Below, piece after piece: positions 26,768 through 34,981 of a stretch of 64,000 bases of DNA (positions are counted from its first letter, which is position 1; each line of letters starts with the position of its first letter). Source of the stretch: Scandinavium sp002470465 (lineage in GTDB: Bacteria > Pseudomonadota > Gammaproteobacteria > Enterobacterales > Enterobacteriaceae); assembly GCF_040750395.1 (NCBI RefSeq), contig NZ_JBFLVD010000015.1, positions 343,338-407,337 of the forward strand. Reading direction: 5' to 3'. The notes beneath the pieces were generated by a model, which made no database searches, had not been told where the DNA came from, and worked only from the letters and a program-made list of their open reading frames with translations. Made by a program: the position numbers and the translations under genes.

Positions 26768-27451
26768 AGCATCATGAGTAACAGGTGAATCAGCTATGAA
26801 GATAAAACTGCCGCCAGGCGGTTTAACTGTTTCACTTCAAATCAATAAAATGCTGAAGCTGATGATGCCATTATTTTACCAATTCAGAAATACATTATTG
26901 CTTTACCATCGGGAAAATCAGGGTCTTTCCCATCAATGCTCTATATCCTGGCATCACCATGAATAATCATCTGTAACGTCCCTGTTGATTGCATGAAAAT
27001 ATTCTACAGTGCCTGATGAGGTTCTTTTAAGGATATATCTTCTGAATAAACAGGTCTTAATCTACCTCACAATCCTGAAGCAGCATTCACTAAACCGACA
27101 TCACATGACAGATTGAAAATGTTAAATATCCAGTAAAAGCATCCTTTTACTGCCTGACAGGTCACCTGGTGATTACAATTTTTTACATTTATAAAAAATG
27201 GATTGAATGCATTCTCATTGTTAACCACCCGATCTCGACTAACATTAAATTATTCACTCGAGCGTTTAAACATGCCGTTAATTTTAATAGGGAATGTTAC
27301 AACAGAAGCGGTGGCGCAATCATATTGTGGAGTATATTCTGCACGTATTTTTAGTCCCAACGTTCGTTTCTGTTTTTCTTTTTGTTAACCCTCACAACGC
27401 AGAATTTATTTCTGTGTCAGGATTTCATAACTATTTATCAGGACATTCGAC
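26768..27451. other. AT-rich gene-free stretch with two stem-loops
   Basis: 684 bases with markedly higher A+T than the neighbours and no convincing gene on either strand. A weak terminator-like hairpin near 26808-26825 follows nudG. A perfect 9-bp stem lies at 27131-27139/27144-27152, and a short CAGGT-C-ACCTG palindrome at about 27158-27168. Two overlapping 60-codon plus-strand frames (27169-27388) lack ribosome-binding sites. The composition suggests imported DNA brought in with the next two genes. Confidence 0.5.
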
Positions 27452-28432
27452 ATGACCAACAGTTACGATGCATCAAATCAAGTCCCTGTCCAACCCGAGT
27501 ACGGCGACAGACGCTTTGCGGGCCCGCTCGAAAACAGCGCCAGCGCCGTGTCGTGGGGAGCTATCTTTGCCGGTGCGGTAGGGGCTGCGGCTTTAGCGAT
27601 GATACTCCTCATGCTGGGAACCGGACTGGGATTATCATCCGTTTCCCCCTGGGAGGATCACGGTCTCCAGGCCAGCACGGTCGGTAAAGCAACCATTGGC
27701 TGGCTGATATTTACCCAAATCGCCGCCTCAGGCATGGGGGGATATCTGGCCGGACGACTTCGTACGCGGTGGGCAGCAACTCATGTGGATGAAATCTATT
27801 TTCGCGACACCGCGCATGGTTTCCTGGCATGGGCGGTCGCCTCCCTGATTTCTGCCGTCCTGTTGACCAGCACGCTCGGCGCTATTGTCGGAGGCGGTGC
27901 AAAAGCGATCGGCTCTGTGGCAGGGGGTGCAGCCAGCACATCTGCGAATGCCGTATCAACGGGCGCGTCAGGCATATCAGGCTCCTCAATGGGTTATTTT
28001 GTACATTCTCTCTTCCGCACGACCGCTAATCCCTCTGTGACGGATAACGCATCAGCCGCTGGGCCTGCTGGTATGCCTGGCGCGCAGCCGCAAACCACGG
28101 CAGTGACCCCTTCTCAGCTTGGTGAAGTCACGGGGATTTTTGCCAACAGTCTGCGTACTGGCGCTTTATCTCCTGAAGATCAGCAGTATGTTGCGCAGCT
28201 CGTTGCTCAACATACGGGAATGAGCCAAAAAGATGCAGAGGCTCGTGTGCAGACCGTATATGGAAAAGTCCAGACTACGTGGCAGGATGCGAAAACTGAG
28301 GCGAAGAAAGCTGCTGATACTGCCCGTAAAACAGCCATTCATCTTACGCTCTGGACCTTTATTTCACTGCTGATTGGGGCTTTTGTTGCCAGCCTGTGCG
28401 CGACCTTTGGTGGCCGCCAGCGCGATTTATAA
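27452..28432 (+). CDS. Membrane protein of unknown function, YrzE/PhnA-like architecture
   Basis: 326 residues. A hydrophilic N-terminus of about 35 residues leads to VSWGAIFAGAVGAAALAMI, a second membrane segment near residues 85-95 ending in GGYLAGRLRTRWA, a third near 125-150 (VASLISAVLLTSTLGAIVGGG), a Ser/Thr/Ala/Gly-rich linker, a charged amphipathic region rich in K/A/D, and a last membrane segment before the C-terminus. The layout recalls proteobacterial proteins labelled YrzE- or PhnA-like, but I do not recognise a function. AGGA stands 8 bases before the ATG. The 24-residue peptide gene follows by 30 bases. Confidence 0.75.
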   Translation: MTNSYDASNQVPVQPEYGDRRFAGPLENSASAVSWGAIFAGAVGAAALAMILLMLGTGLGLSSVSPWEDHGLQASTVGKATIGWLIFTQIAASGMGGYLAGRLRTRWAATHVDEIYFRDTAHGFLAWAVASLISAVLLTSTLGAIVGGGAKAIGSVAGGAASTSANAVSTGASGISGSSMGYFVHSLFRTTANPSVTDNASAAGPAGMPGAQPQTTAVTPSQLGEVTGIFANSLRTGALSPEDQQYVAQLVAQHTGMSQKDAEARVQTVYGKVQTTWQDAKTEAKKAADTARKTAIHLTLWTFISLLIGAFVASLCATFGGRQRDL

Positions 28433-28462
28433 TCACTTATTCAACTGCACCGGAGGAGCCTG

Positions 28463-28537
28463 ATGCGCTCATTACTGCTGTTTTTTCTTGGGGTACCGAT
28501 CCCGATTATTATTCTGATTGCCCTGTTTGTTCATTAA
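28463..28537 (+). CDS. 24-residue hydrophobic peptide
   Basis: ATG 28463 opens 24 codons, MRSLLLFFLGVPIPI... ending ALFVH and TAA. A very strong ribosome-binding site (CGGAGGAG, 4 bases from the ATG) stands before it. Nearly every residue is hydrophobic, so it should form one transmembrane helix, with a Gly-Val-Pro-Ile-Pro bend. It lies 30 bases after the unassigned membrane protein and before a terminator, so the two are probably co-transcribed and may interact. No known short protein family is assigned. Confidence 0.7.
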   Translation: MRSLLLFFLGVPIPIIILIALFVH

Positions 28538-28595
28538 ACGGCAATTCATTAAGTTGTCCGTTCTACTGAGTCTGCGTAAGCGACGATGCATAAGA

Positions 28596-28632
28596 AAGCA
28601 GAAATGCCCTCCAGGGGCATTTCTGCTTCTTT
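28596..28632 (+). terminator. Terminator between the small peptide gene and ynjH
   Basis: A long perfect stem (AAGCAGAAATGCCC with its complement, about 28596-28609 and 28615-28628) with T-rich flanks, mainly on the plus strand. It lies between convergent genes and may serve both. Confidence 0.85.
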
Positions 28633-28655
28633 TCAGTTCCCGACAAAAACCTGCC

Positions 28656-28931
28656 TTACTGCCTTACGCGCCGCCAGACCAGCGGATTCGTGCTGATGGT
28701 TTTCTCATCGCGCTGGCACTGCAACAAAATACCTTCAGCCTTCACCACAGCCCCTTCGCTGTAGTTCTGATCCTGATAAATGCAGCACTGGGAGCACGGC
28801 TGGCTGCGCTGGCCGCCGCTGCTGAAGACTTCTGGCGGCACATTGACCTCTACGCCGGAGCCATAGCGTTCTGCCGCCTGCGCGCTGAAGCCCGCCAGCA
28901 GTAACAACCCCACCATCAGATATTGTTTCAT
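28656..28931 (-). CDS. ynjH: DUF1496 family protein YnjH
   Basis: 91 residues with a signal peptide (cleavage after SAQA, about residue 19), then a short periplasmic domain with three closely placed cysteines (PCSQCCIYQDQ) and one more near the C-terminus. It matches E. coli YnjH in length and in GVEVNVPPEVFSSGGQ. Function unknown. It is divergent from gdhA, as in E. coli. Confidence 0.9.
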   Translation of the reverse strand: MKQYLMVGLLLLAGFSAQAAERYGSGVEVNVPPEVFSSGGQRSQPCSQCCIYQDQNYSEGAVVKAEGILLQCQRDEKTISTNPLVWRRVRQ

Positions 28932-29165
28932 TGTCGTTCCTTATTGAGCATCCTCTGTTAACTATATCGACCCTGGCGACGTTTTCTTAAATTTTCGTCT
29001 TCATCGCTTTTGGTTATGACAGCCCGGCCGTTATAAGTTTTCCCCCGCCGGCTTGATTTTTCCTTGCCTGCCGCCGCGTCAGCGGAGATCGTCGAAAGAA
29101 AGCGAATCGCAAAGAATAAACACACAAACATCATACCGTTAATGCCATAAGAGGAACTTATCGCA

Positions 29166-30230
29166 ATGGAATCGACTCTCTCTCTGGAATCTTTCCTGTC
29201 CCGCGTTCAGCAACGCGACCCGCACCAGGGCGAGTTCGCCCAGGCCGTGCGCGAGGTAATGACCACGCTGTGGCCGTTCCTTGACGCCAACCCGCGCTAT
29301 CGTCAAATGGCATTACTGGAACGTCTGGTTGAACCCGAACGCGTGATCCAGTTTGGCGGCAGCCTGATTCGCCCGGAAGCAACGGGCTACGGCCTGATTT
29401 ACTTCACCGATGCAATGCTCAAGCGTCACGGCCTCGGCTTTGAAGGGATGCGCGTAGCGGTGTCCGGTTCCGGCAACGTCGCGCAGTATGCCATTGAAAA
29501 AGCGATGGCGCTTGGCGCGCGCGTGGTTACTGCTTCCGATTCCAGCGGCACCGTGGTGGACGAAGCCGGGTTTACGCCGGAAAAACTGAAGCGCCTGGAA
29601 GAGATCAAAATCAGCCGCGACGGGCGCGTAGCGGATTACGCCCGCGAGTTTGGCCTGCAATACCTCGAAGGTCAGCAGCCCTGGGCCGTGCCGGTGGATA
29701 TCGCCCTGCCGTGCGCCACGCAGAACGAGCTGGATGCCGATGCCGCGCGCCTGCTAATTGCTAACGGCGTAAAGGCCGTCGCCGAAGGAGCAAACATGCC
29801 GACCACCATTACGGCTACGGATCTGTTTCTCGAGGCTGGCGTACTGTTTGCGCCGGGCAAAGCAGCAAACGCAGGTGGCGTGGCAACTTCAGGGCTTGAG
29901 ATGGCGCAGAACGCCGCGCGTATGGGCTGGAGGGCGGAAAAAGTAGACGCTCGTCTGCATCACATCATGCTGGATATTCACGAGGCGTGCGTCGAGTTTG
30001 GCGGGGAAGCGAAGCAAACCCATTACGTGCGCGGAGCGAACATCGCCGGGTTTGTGAAAGTGGCCGATGCGATGCTGGCTCAGGGCGTTATCCAGGAAAG
30101 AATCGCCCGGCGGCAAGCTTGCCGGGCCTACAGAACCGCTCGACCCCGTAGGTCGGGTAAGGCAAAGCCGCCACCCGACACTCCTACGACCCGGCTGGCG
30201 TCTCCGGTTTTTTCTTTCTCGCCTTGCTGA
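29166..30230 (+). pseudogene. gdhA: Glutamate dehydrogenase gene with in-frame catalytic deletion and lost stop
   Basis: The frame encodes a clear NADP-type GdhA N-terminus (to RVIQF, residue 63) that jumps directly to GGSLIRPEATGYG, which begins near residue 202 of the 447-residue E. coli enzyme. About 138 codons are missing at 29354/29355, including the GGMRFHP and GGGKGG substrate/catalytic lysine regions. The Rossmann motif GSGNVAQYA and everything up to DAMLAQGVI are intact. The stop expected at 30093-30095 reads CAG, so translation would add 45 residues through a REP element and overlap topB. The promoter-proximal region and ribosome-binding site look normal. The product should have no dehydrogenase activity. 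Confidence 0.85.
30105..30180. repeat. BIME between gdhA and topB, read through by the gdhA frame
   Basis: Paired REP units: GCCCGGCGGCAAGCTTGCCG...CCTAC and GTAGG...GGTAAGGC...GCCGCCACCCGAC. They lie after the position where gdhA should stop. Confidence 0.8.
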
Positions 30231-32115
30231 ACGTTTTCTTCTTCGTTTCGCTGCCCGGCGCCACCAGCCCACGGAACTGCTTCACCGGCGTACTGCGCGC
30301 CTGCTGAATCAAATCAAACAGCGTGCCCACCAGCGGCTGCATGAAATCCTGGTACCGGCACTGCTTTTCGCTGATTTGCGTCAGCACTGATTCCCAGTGC
30401 GCGGTCATGTCCGGGCGTCCTGCCATTTCCGGCAGCGAATGGATAAGCGCCCTTCCGGCTTCGGCTGAATGAATATAGCGTCCTTTTTTGACGAGGAATC
30501 CGCGCTTAAACAGCAGTTCAATGATGCCTGCACGTGTAGCTTCAGTGCCTAAACCGTCCGTTGCACGCAGGATCTTCTTCAGATCTTTATCCTGTACGAA
30601 ACGCGCGATCCCGGTCATTGCCGAAAGCAGCGTGGCGTCGGTGAAATGGCGCGGCGGCTGCGTTTGCCTCTCCACCACTTCGCCTTTCTCGCACAGCAGT
30701 TCATCACCCTTCGCAACGACGGGCAACGGCGTGCCGTCATTCTCTTCGTCGCGCTCTTTATTGCCAAGCAGCGTGCGCCAGCCCGCTTCCGCAAGGAAAC
30801 GTGCTTTCGCAACGAATTTACCGTTGGCAATATCCAGATCTATCTGGCATTTGCGGAACACCGCGTCCGGGCAGAACTGCATCAGATACTGGCGCGCCAC
30901 CAGCTCATACACCTTCGCTTCGTTGTCGGTCAGATGTACCGAAGAACTGCGCGCCGTCGGAATGATGGCGTGGTGCGCATCAACCTTTTTGTCATCCCAG
31001 CAGCGGTTGCGAATTTCAGGGTCGACGACGGGCTGCGGCAGCAAACCGGTCGCGTGCACACTGATGGCGTTCATTACCGCCTGGCGCCCGGCAAAATGCT
31101 CTTCCGGCAGGTAGCGGCTGTCGGAACGCGGGTAGGTAATCAGCTTGTGGGTTTCGTACAGCTTCTGGCAGATATCCAGCACGTTCTGAGCGCTGAAGCC
31201 AAATTTTTTCGCCGCCTCAATCTGCAAAGCGGAAAGAGAGAACGGCAGCGGCGCGGGTTCGGAATCCCGCTTATCGTTGTACGCGGTGACAATTGCCGGC
31301 TGACCGGCAATGCGCGCCACCACGTGATCCGCCAGCGGGCGATGCAATAAGCGCCCTTCTTCATCCTGATACGGCTCGCAGGCTTCGCTGGGCTGCCAGG
31401 TCGCCGTGAAGCGCTCATCGGCAGGCGTAACGATGTGCGCCTTCACGTCGAAAAAGTCTTTGGCAACGAAGTTTTCAATCTCTTCATCGCGCCGCACAAC
31501 CAGCCCCAGCACCGGCGTCTGCACGCGGCCAACGGAGAGCACGCCCTGATAGCCTGCATTGCGACCCAACAGCGTGTAGGCGCGGGTCATGTTAATGCCG
31601 TAGAGCCAGTCGGCGCGAGCGCGAGCCAGCGCCGAGACGCACAGCGGAATAAAGTCGTTATTGGGACGCAGGCGGGAAATGGCTCGTTCCACCGCCTGTG
31701 GGTTGAGATCGTTGATCAGACAGCGCTGAACCTGACGGCGCTTTTCTGCCGGCATGTCGAGATAGTCCAGCACTTCATCCACTAACAGCTGCCCTTCACG
31801 ATCCGGGTCACCGGCGTGGATCACTTCGCTGGCCTCACCGAGCAGGCGCTTGATCGCGTTCAGCTGTTTGGTGACCGACGGCCTCGGCTGAAGCCGCCAC
31901 TTTTCCGGCACGATCGGCAAATCCATCAGGTTCCAGCGCGCGTAGCGGCTGTCGTAAACATCCGGCTGCGCCTGTTCGAGCAGATGGCCGATACACCAGG
32001 TCACCACCTGGCCGTTGCCGCATTCGATATAGCCGTCGCCGCGACGATGCGGTTTGGGCAGCACATCAGCAATGGCGCGAGCCAGGCTCGGCTTTTCCGC
32101 AATAAACAAACGCAT
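30184..32115 (-). CDS. topB: DNA topoisomerase III
   Basis: A 643-residue type IA topoisomerase (E. coli 653). The N-terminal Toprim domain carries AEKPSLARAIAD and the acidic DPDREGQL motif; the active-site tyrosine lies in LITYPRSD near residue 328. The C-terminal tail is basic. TopB decatenates replication and recombination intermediates. MRLF at 32115 is the right start; six extra codons are open upstream but belong to the end of selD. It follows selD by four bases. Confidence 0.96.
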   Translation of the reverse strand: MRLFIAEKPSLARAIADVLPKPHRRGDGYIECGNGQVVTWCIGHLLEQAQPDVYDSRYARWNLMDLPIVPEKWRLQPRPSVTKQLNAIKRLLGEASEVIHAGDPDREGQLLVDEVLDYLDMPAEKRRQVQRCLINDLNPQAVERAISRLRPNNDFIPLCVSALARARADWLYGINMTRAYTLLGRNAGYQGVLSVGRVQTPVLGLVVRRDEEIENFVAKDFFDVKAHIVTPADERFTATWQPSEACEPYQDEEGRLLHRPLADHVVARIAGQPAIVTAYNDKRDSEPAPLPFSLSALQIEAAKKFGFSAQNVLDICQKLYETHKLITYPRSDSRYLPEEHFAGRQAVMNAISVHATGLLPQPVVDPEIRNRCWDDKKVDAHHAIIPTARSSSVHLTDNEAKVYELVARQYLMQFCPDAVFRKCQIDLDIANGKFVAKARFLAEAGWRTLLGNKERDEENDGTPLPVVAKGDELLCEKGEVVERQTQPPRHFTDATLLSAMTGIARFVQDKDLKKILRATDGLGTEATRAGIIELLFKRGFLVKKGRYIHSAEAGRALIHSLPEMAGRPDMTAHWESVLTQISEKQCRYQDFMQPLVGTLFDLIQQARSTPVKQFRGLVAPGSETKKKTFSKARKKKPETPAGS

Positions 32116-32119
32116 GCGG

Positions 32120-33163
32120 CTAGCGGATCTCAATCATCGGGCGACCACCGCGGGCAGTAACCAGCTCGCCAATGGCGGTCAGCGTGATGCCGTATTCTGC
32201 CGCCGTGGCTTTCGTTTCATTTTCCGCTTCCGGCAGCACCGCCAGCAGCAGGCCGCCGGAGGTTTGCGGATCGCACAGCAGGTTGCGCCACTCTTCCGGC
32301 ATTTCGCCCATCAGGTGACCATAGCTGGCAAAGTTACGCGAAGTTCCGCCCGGCACGGCGCCCTGGGCAATGTACTCTTCCACGCCCGGTAGTTTTGGCA
32401 CGTCGGCAAAGCGAACCTGCGCCTGAACGCCCGCGCCCTGACACATTTCGCTCAGGTGACCCAGCAGGCCAAAACCGGTCACGTCGGTCATCGCTTTAAT
32501 GCCGTCGATGTTGGCAAAAGCCGCCCCGGCGAGGTTCATCTGGCACATCACCTCTGTCGCCAGGCCTTTGTGCTCAGGCTTAAGCAGCGATTTTTTCTCC
32601 GCAGTGGTCAGCACGCCGATGCCCAGCGGTTTGGTCAGATAAAGCTTGCAGCCCGCCTGCGCGGTGCTGTTTTTCTTCACCCGCTCGGTCGGCACGATGC
32701 CGGTCACGGCGAGACCAAAAATAGGCTCCGGCGCGTCAATCGAGTGGCCGCCTGCCAGCGCAATACCTGCCTGCTGACATGCAAAGCGCCCGCCTTCAAT
32801 CACTTCGCGAGCGATTTCCGGTGCAAGGGTGTTAATGGGCCAGCCGAGGATCGCAATCGCCATGATCGGTTTACCGCCCATCGCGAAGATGTCGCTGATG
32901 GCGTTAGTGGCGGCGATGCGCCCGAAATCAAACGGGTTATCGACAATCGGCATAAAGAAGTCGGTGGTGCTGATGACCGACGTGCCGTTACCCAGATCGT
33001 AAACGGCCGCGTCATCGCGGGTTTCGTTGCCGACAAGCAGGTTCGGGTCGATAAACTTCGCCTGCTCGCTGTGCAGGATGGTTTCAAGCACTTTGGGGGA
33101 AATTTTACAACCGCAACCGGCTCCGTGGCTGTATTGCGTCAAACGAATGGCTTGCTCGCTCAT
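32120..33163 (-). CDS. selD: Selenide, water dikinase SelD
   Basis: A 347-residue selenophosphate synthetase with the catalytic segment HGAGCGCK (Cys17, an ordinary TGC codon, and Lys20). It makes selenophosphate for selenocysteine tRNA and selenouridine. An ATG at 33169 touches the AGGAG site, so the ATG at 33163 (6-base spacing, E. coli length) is taken. In E. coli the order is ydjA-selD-topB; here an acid phosphatase gene on the other strand lies between ydjA and selD. Confidence 0.96.
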   Translation of the reverse strand: MSEQAIRLTQYSHGAGCGCKISPKVLETILHSEQAKFIDPNLLVGNETRDDAAVYDLGNGTSVISTTDFFMPIVDNPFDFGRIAATNAISDIFAMGGKPIMAIAILGWPINTLAPEIAREVIEGGRFACQQAGIALAGGHSIDAPEPIFGLAVTGIVPTERVKKNSTAQAGCKLYLTKPLGIGVLTTAEKKSLLKPEHKGLATEVMCQMNLAGAAFANIDGIKAMTDVTGFGLLGHLSEMCQGAGVQAQVRFADVPKLPGVEEYIAQGAVPGGTSRNFASYGHLMGEMPEEWRNLLCDPQTSGGLLLAVLPEAENETKATAAEYGITLTAIGELVTARGGRPMIEIR

Positions 33164-33374
33164 GGACATCTCCTGTCATTGCAATCCTGCTATGTTAGCG
33201 CCCATTTGCGGAGGTGATAAGTACGACAATCTGATTTCGCGCGCTGTTGCTCATTAAGCGCACGATTGACACCGAAAACGGATGGGCTGGCTTGACGCTT
33301 TCGGAATCCATTCATTCACAAAATTTATGAATCCCCCGTTTTGCGAGTTGCCGCACCCTTTTTTGCCGCCATTT

Positions 33375-33392
33375 ATGACAGAAATGTGACAG
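33375..33392 (-). promoter_or_regulatory. Pho-box-like repeat upstream of phoC (reverse orientation)
   Basis: On the minus strand CTGTCAC-ATTT-CTGTCAT, two 7-base repeats 11 bases apart, differs from the PhoB box at about two positions. It ends 38 bases before the phosphatase start codon. It points away from phoC, which is unusual for a simple PhoB-activated promoter. Confidence 0.5.
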
Positions 33393-33430
33393 TTTTCCCC
33401 CTGGACGATTTCAAACAATAAGGATCACTC

Positions 33431-34177
33431 ATGAAGAAAAGTCTTTTGGCGTTTTGCGTGGCCAGCCTGTTTTCCGTCAACGCCCTTGCCCTTGTTCCCT
33501 CTGGCAACGATGCCACCACCAAACCTGACCTCTATTATCTGAAAAATGCACAGGCTATCGACAGCCTGGCGCTACTGCCACCGCCTCCGGAAGTGGGCAG
33601 TATTGCTTTTCTGAACGATCAGGCGATGTATGAGCAGGGCCGCCTGCTGCGTACCACCGAGCGCGGGAAGCAGGCGGCAGAAGATGCCAACCTTAGCAGC
33701 GGCGGCGTGGCAAACGCCTTCTCTGGCGCATTTGGTTCGCCGATTACCGAGAAGGACAGCCCGGAACTGCACAAGCTGCTGACCAATATGATTGAGGATG
33801 CCGGCGATCTGGCGACCCGTTCAGCCAAGCAGAAATATATGCGCATTCGCCCGTTTGCCTTCTACGGCGTACCAACCTGCAACACCAAAGAACAGGATGA
33901 GCTGGCAAAGAACGGCTCTTATCCGTCCGGTCACACCTCTATCGGCTGGGCGACGGCGCTGGTGCTGGCGGAAGTGAACCCGGCGCGGCAGAACGAGATC
34001 CTCAAACGCGGATACGATCTGGGCCAAAGTCGGGTGATTTGCGGATATCACTGGCAGAGTGATGTCGATGCGGCGCGCATTGTGGGTTCGGCGGTCGTGG
34101 CAACCCTGCACACCAATCCAGCCTTCCAGCAGCAGCTGCAAAAAGCGAAAGAGGAATTTGCGAAGGTGCAGAAGTAA
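33431..34177 (+). CDS. phoC: Class A non-specific acid phosphatase (PhoN/PhoC type)
   Basis: A 248-residue precursor with a signal peptide ending near ALA (residue 20). It carries the full acid phosphatase signature K-x6-RP, PSGHTS, SR-x5-H-x3-D as KYMRIRPF, PSGHTS and SRVICGYHWQSD. Such enzymes sit in the periplasm and release phosphate from many esters. A TGACAG direct repeat (Pho-box-like) lies upstream. Its position between selD and ydjA, against their strand, and its absence from E. coli K-12 suggest insertion into an ancestral operon. Confidence 0.93.
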   Translation: MKKSLLAFCVASLFSVNALALVPSGNDATTKPDLYYLKNAQAIDSLALLPPPPEVGSIAFLNDQAMYEQGRLLRTTERGKQAAEDANLSSGGVANAFSGAFGSPITEKDSPELHKLLTNMIEDAGDLATRSAKQKYMRIRPFAFYGVPTCNTKEQDELAKNGSYPSGHTSIGWATALVLAEVNPARQNEILKRGYDLGQSRVICGYHWQSDVDAARIVGSAVVATLHTNPAFQQQLQKAKEEFAKVQK

Positions 34178-34184
34178 ATTTTCT

Positions 34185-34262
34185 TGCCCGGCGGCGCGAG
34201 GCTTGCCGGGCCTACAAGCCCCGTATTTCGTAGGCCGGATAAGCAGAGCGCCATCCGGCAGG
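34185..34262. repeat. BIME between phoC and ydjA
   Basis: Two REP units in opposite orientation: TGCCCGGCGGCGCGAGGCTT...GGGCCTAC and GTAGGCCGGATAAGC...GCCATCCGGCA. Confidence 0.85.
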
Positions 34263-34265
34263 AAA

Positions 34266-34817
34266 TCAGAACCGAACCACAAACGGCGCGGTATCCGGCA
34301 CGGATATGGTAGCTGAAGCCTTCAGCTGCGGCGTGCCCAGGTAAAGAAATCCTACGATTTTATCCTGCTCGCGGCACTGTAACCCATCGCGCACCACCGG
34401 GCTGTCGGTTAACGCCCCGCTGCGCCAGATCCCGTTAAACCCTTGCGCCACTGCCGCCATCTGCATCGCCATTACGGCGCAACCAGCAGACATTTCCTGC
34501 TCCCATTTAGGCACTTTATGGTGCTCCTGGCATTTAGCAACCACGGCGATGATCATCGGGGCGCGGAACGGCGCATTACGGGCTTTCTCAATCGCTTTTT
34601 CATCCTGTCCGGCTTCGATTGCACCTTTCTGCAGCAGCTGGCTGAAGCGTTCACGTCCTTCACCTTCAATGACGAAGAACTGCCAAGGCGTGAGCGTGCC
34701 GTGATCCGGAGCCCGCAGGCCTGCGCGAAGAATATTTTCCAGCTGTTCGCCTGCCGGTGCCGGATCGGCCAGACGAGAAGCGCTGCGGCGGTTGACCAGT
34801 AAGTCGAGTGCATCCAT
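34266..34817 (-). CDS. ydjA: Nitroreductase-family NADH/FMN oxidoreductase YdjA
   Basis: A 183-residue small nitroreductase-fold flavoprotein. The FMN-binding NRRSASRLADPAP opening and EQEMSAGCAVMAMQMAA are nearly identical to E. coli YdjA. Physiological substrate unknown. ATG 34817 has AGGAG 8 bases upstream and gives the E. coli length; six more upstream codons are open. Confidence 0.93.
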   Translation of the reverse strand: MDALDLLVNRRSASRLADPAPAGEQLENILRAGLRAPDHGTLTPWQFFVIEGEGRERFSQLLQKGAIEAGQDEKAIEKARNAPFRAPMIIAVVAKCQEHHKVPKWEQEMSAGCAVMAMQMAAVAQGFNGIWRSGALTDSPVVRDGLQCREQDKIVGFLYLGTPQLKASATISVPDTAPFVVRF

Positions 34818-34981
34818 TAAGGGATCTCCTGTCATAGTGTTTTCACAAAATTAACATGACGGCAGAATTTGTTACAGCGGCGGAGGCGATTCCTGCTGAC
34901 AACCGTCGGCGGTGTCTTTAGGATAGCCTCACGTCGCGCCTTTGCGGGCGGACCTCTATTTCATTCAGGCAGGGAGAAAAC

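Noticed and set aside
27169..27388. Two overlapping 60-codon frames before the unassigned membrane protein
   Set aside because: No ribosome-binding sites; they lie in AT-rich intergenic DNA and overlap each other.
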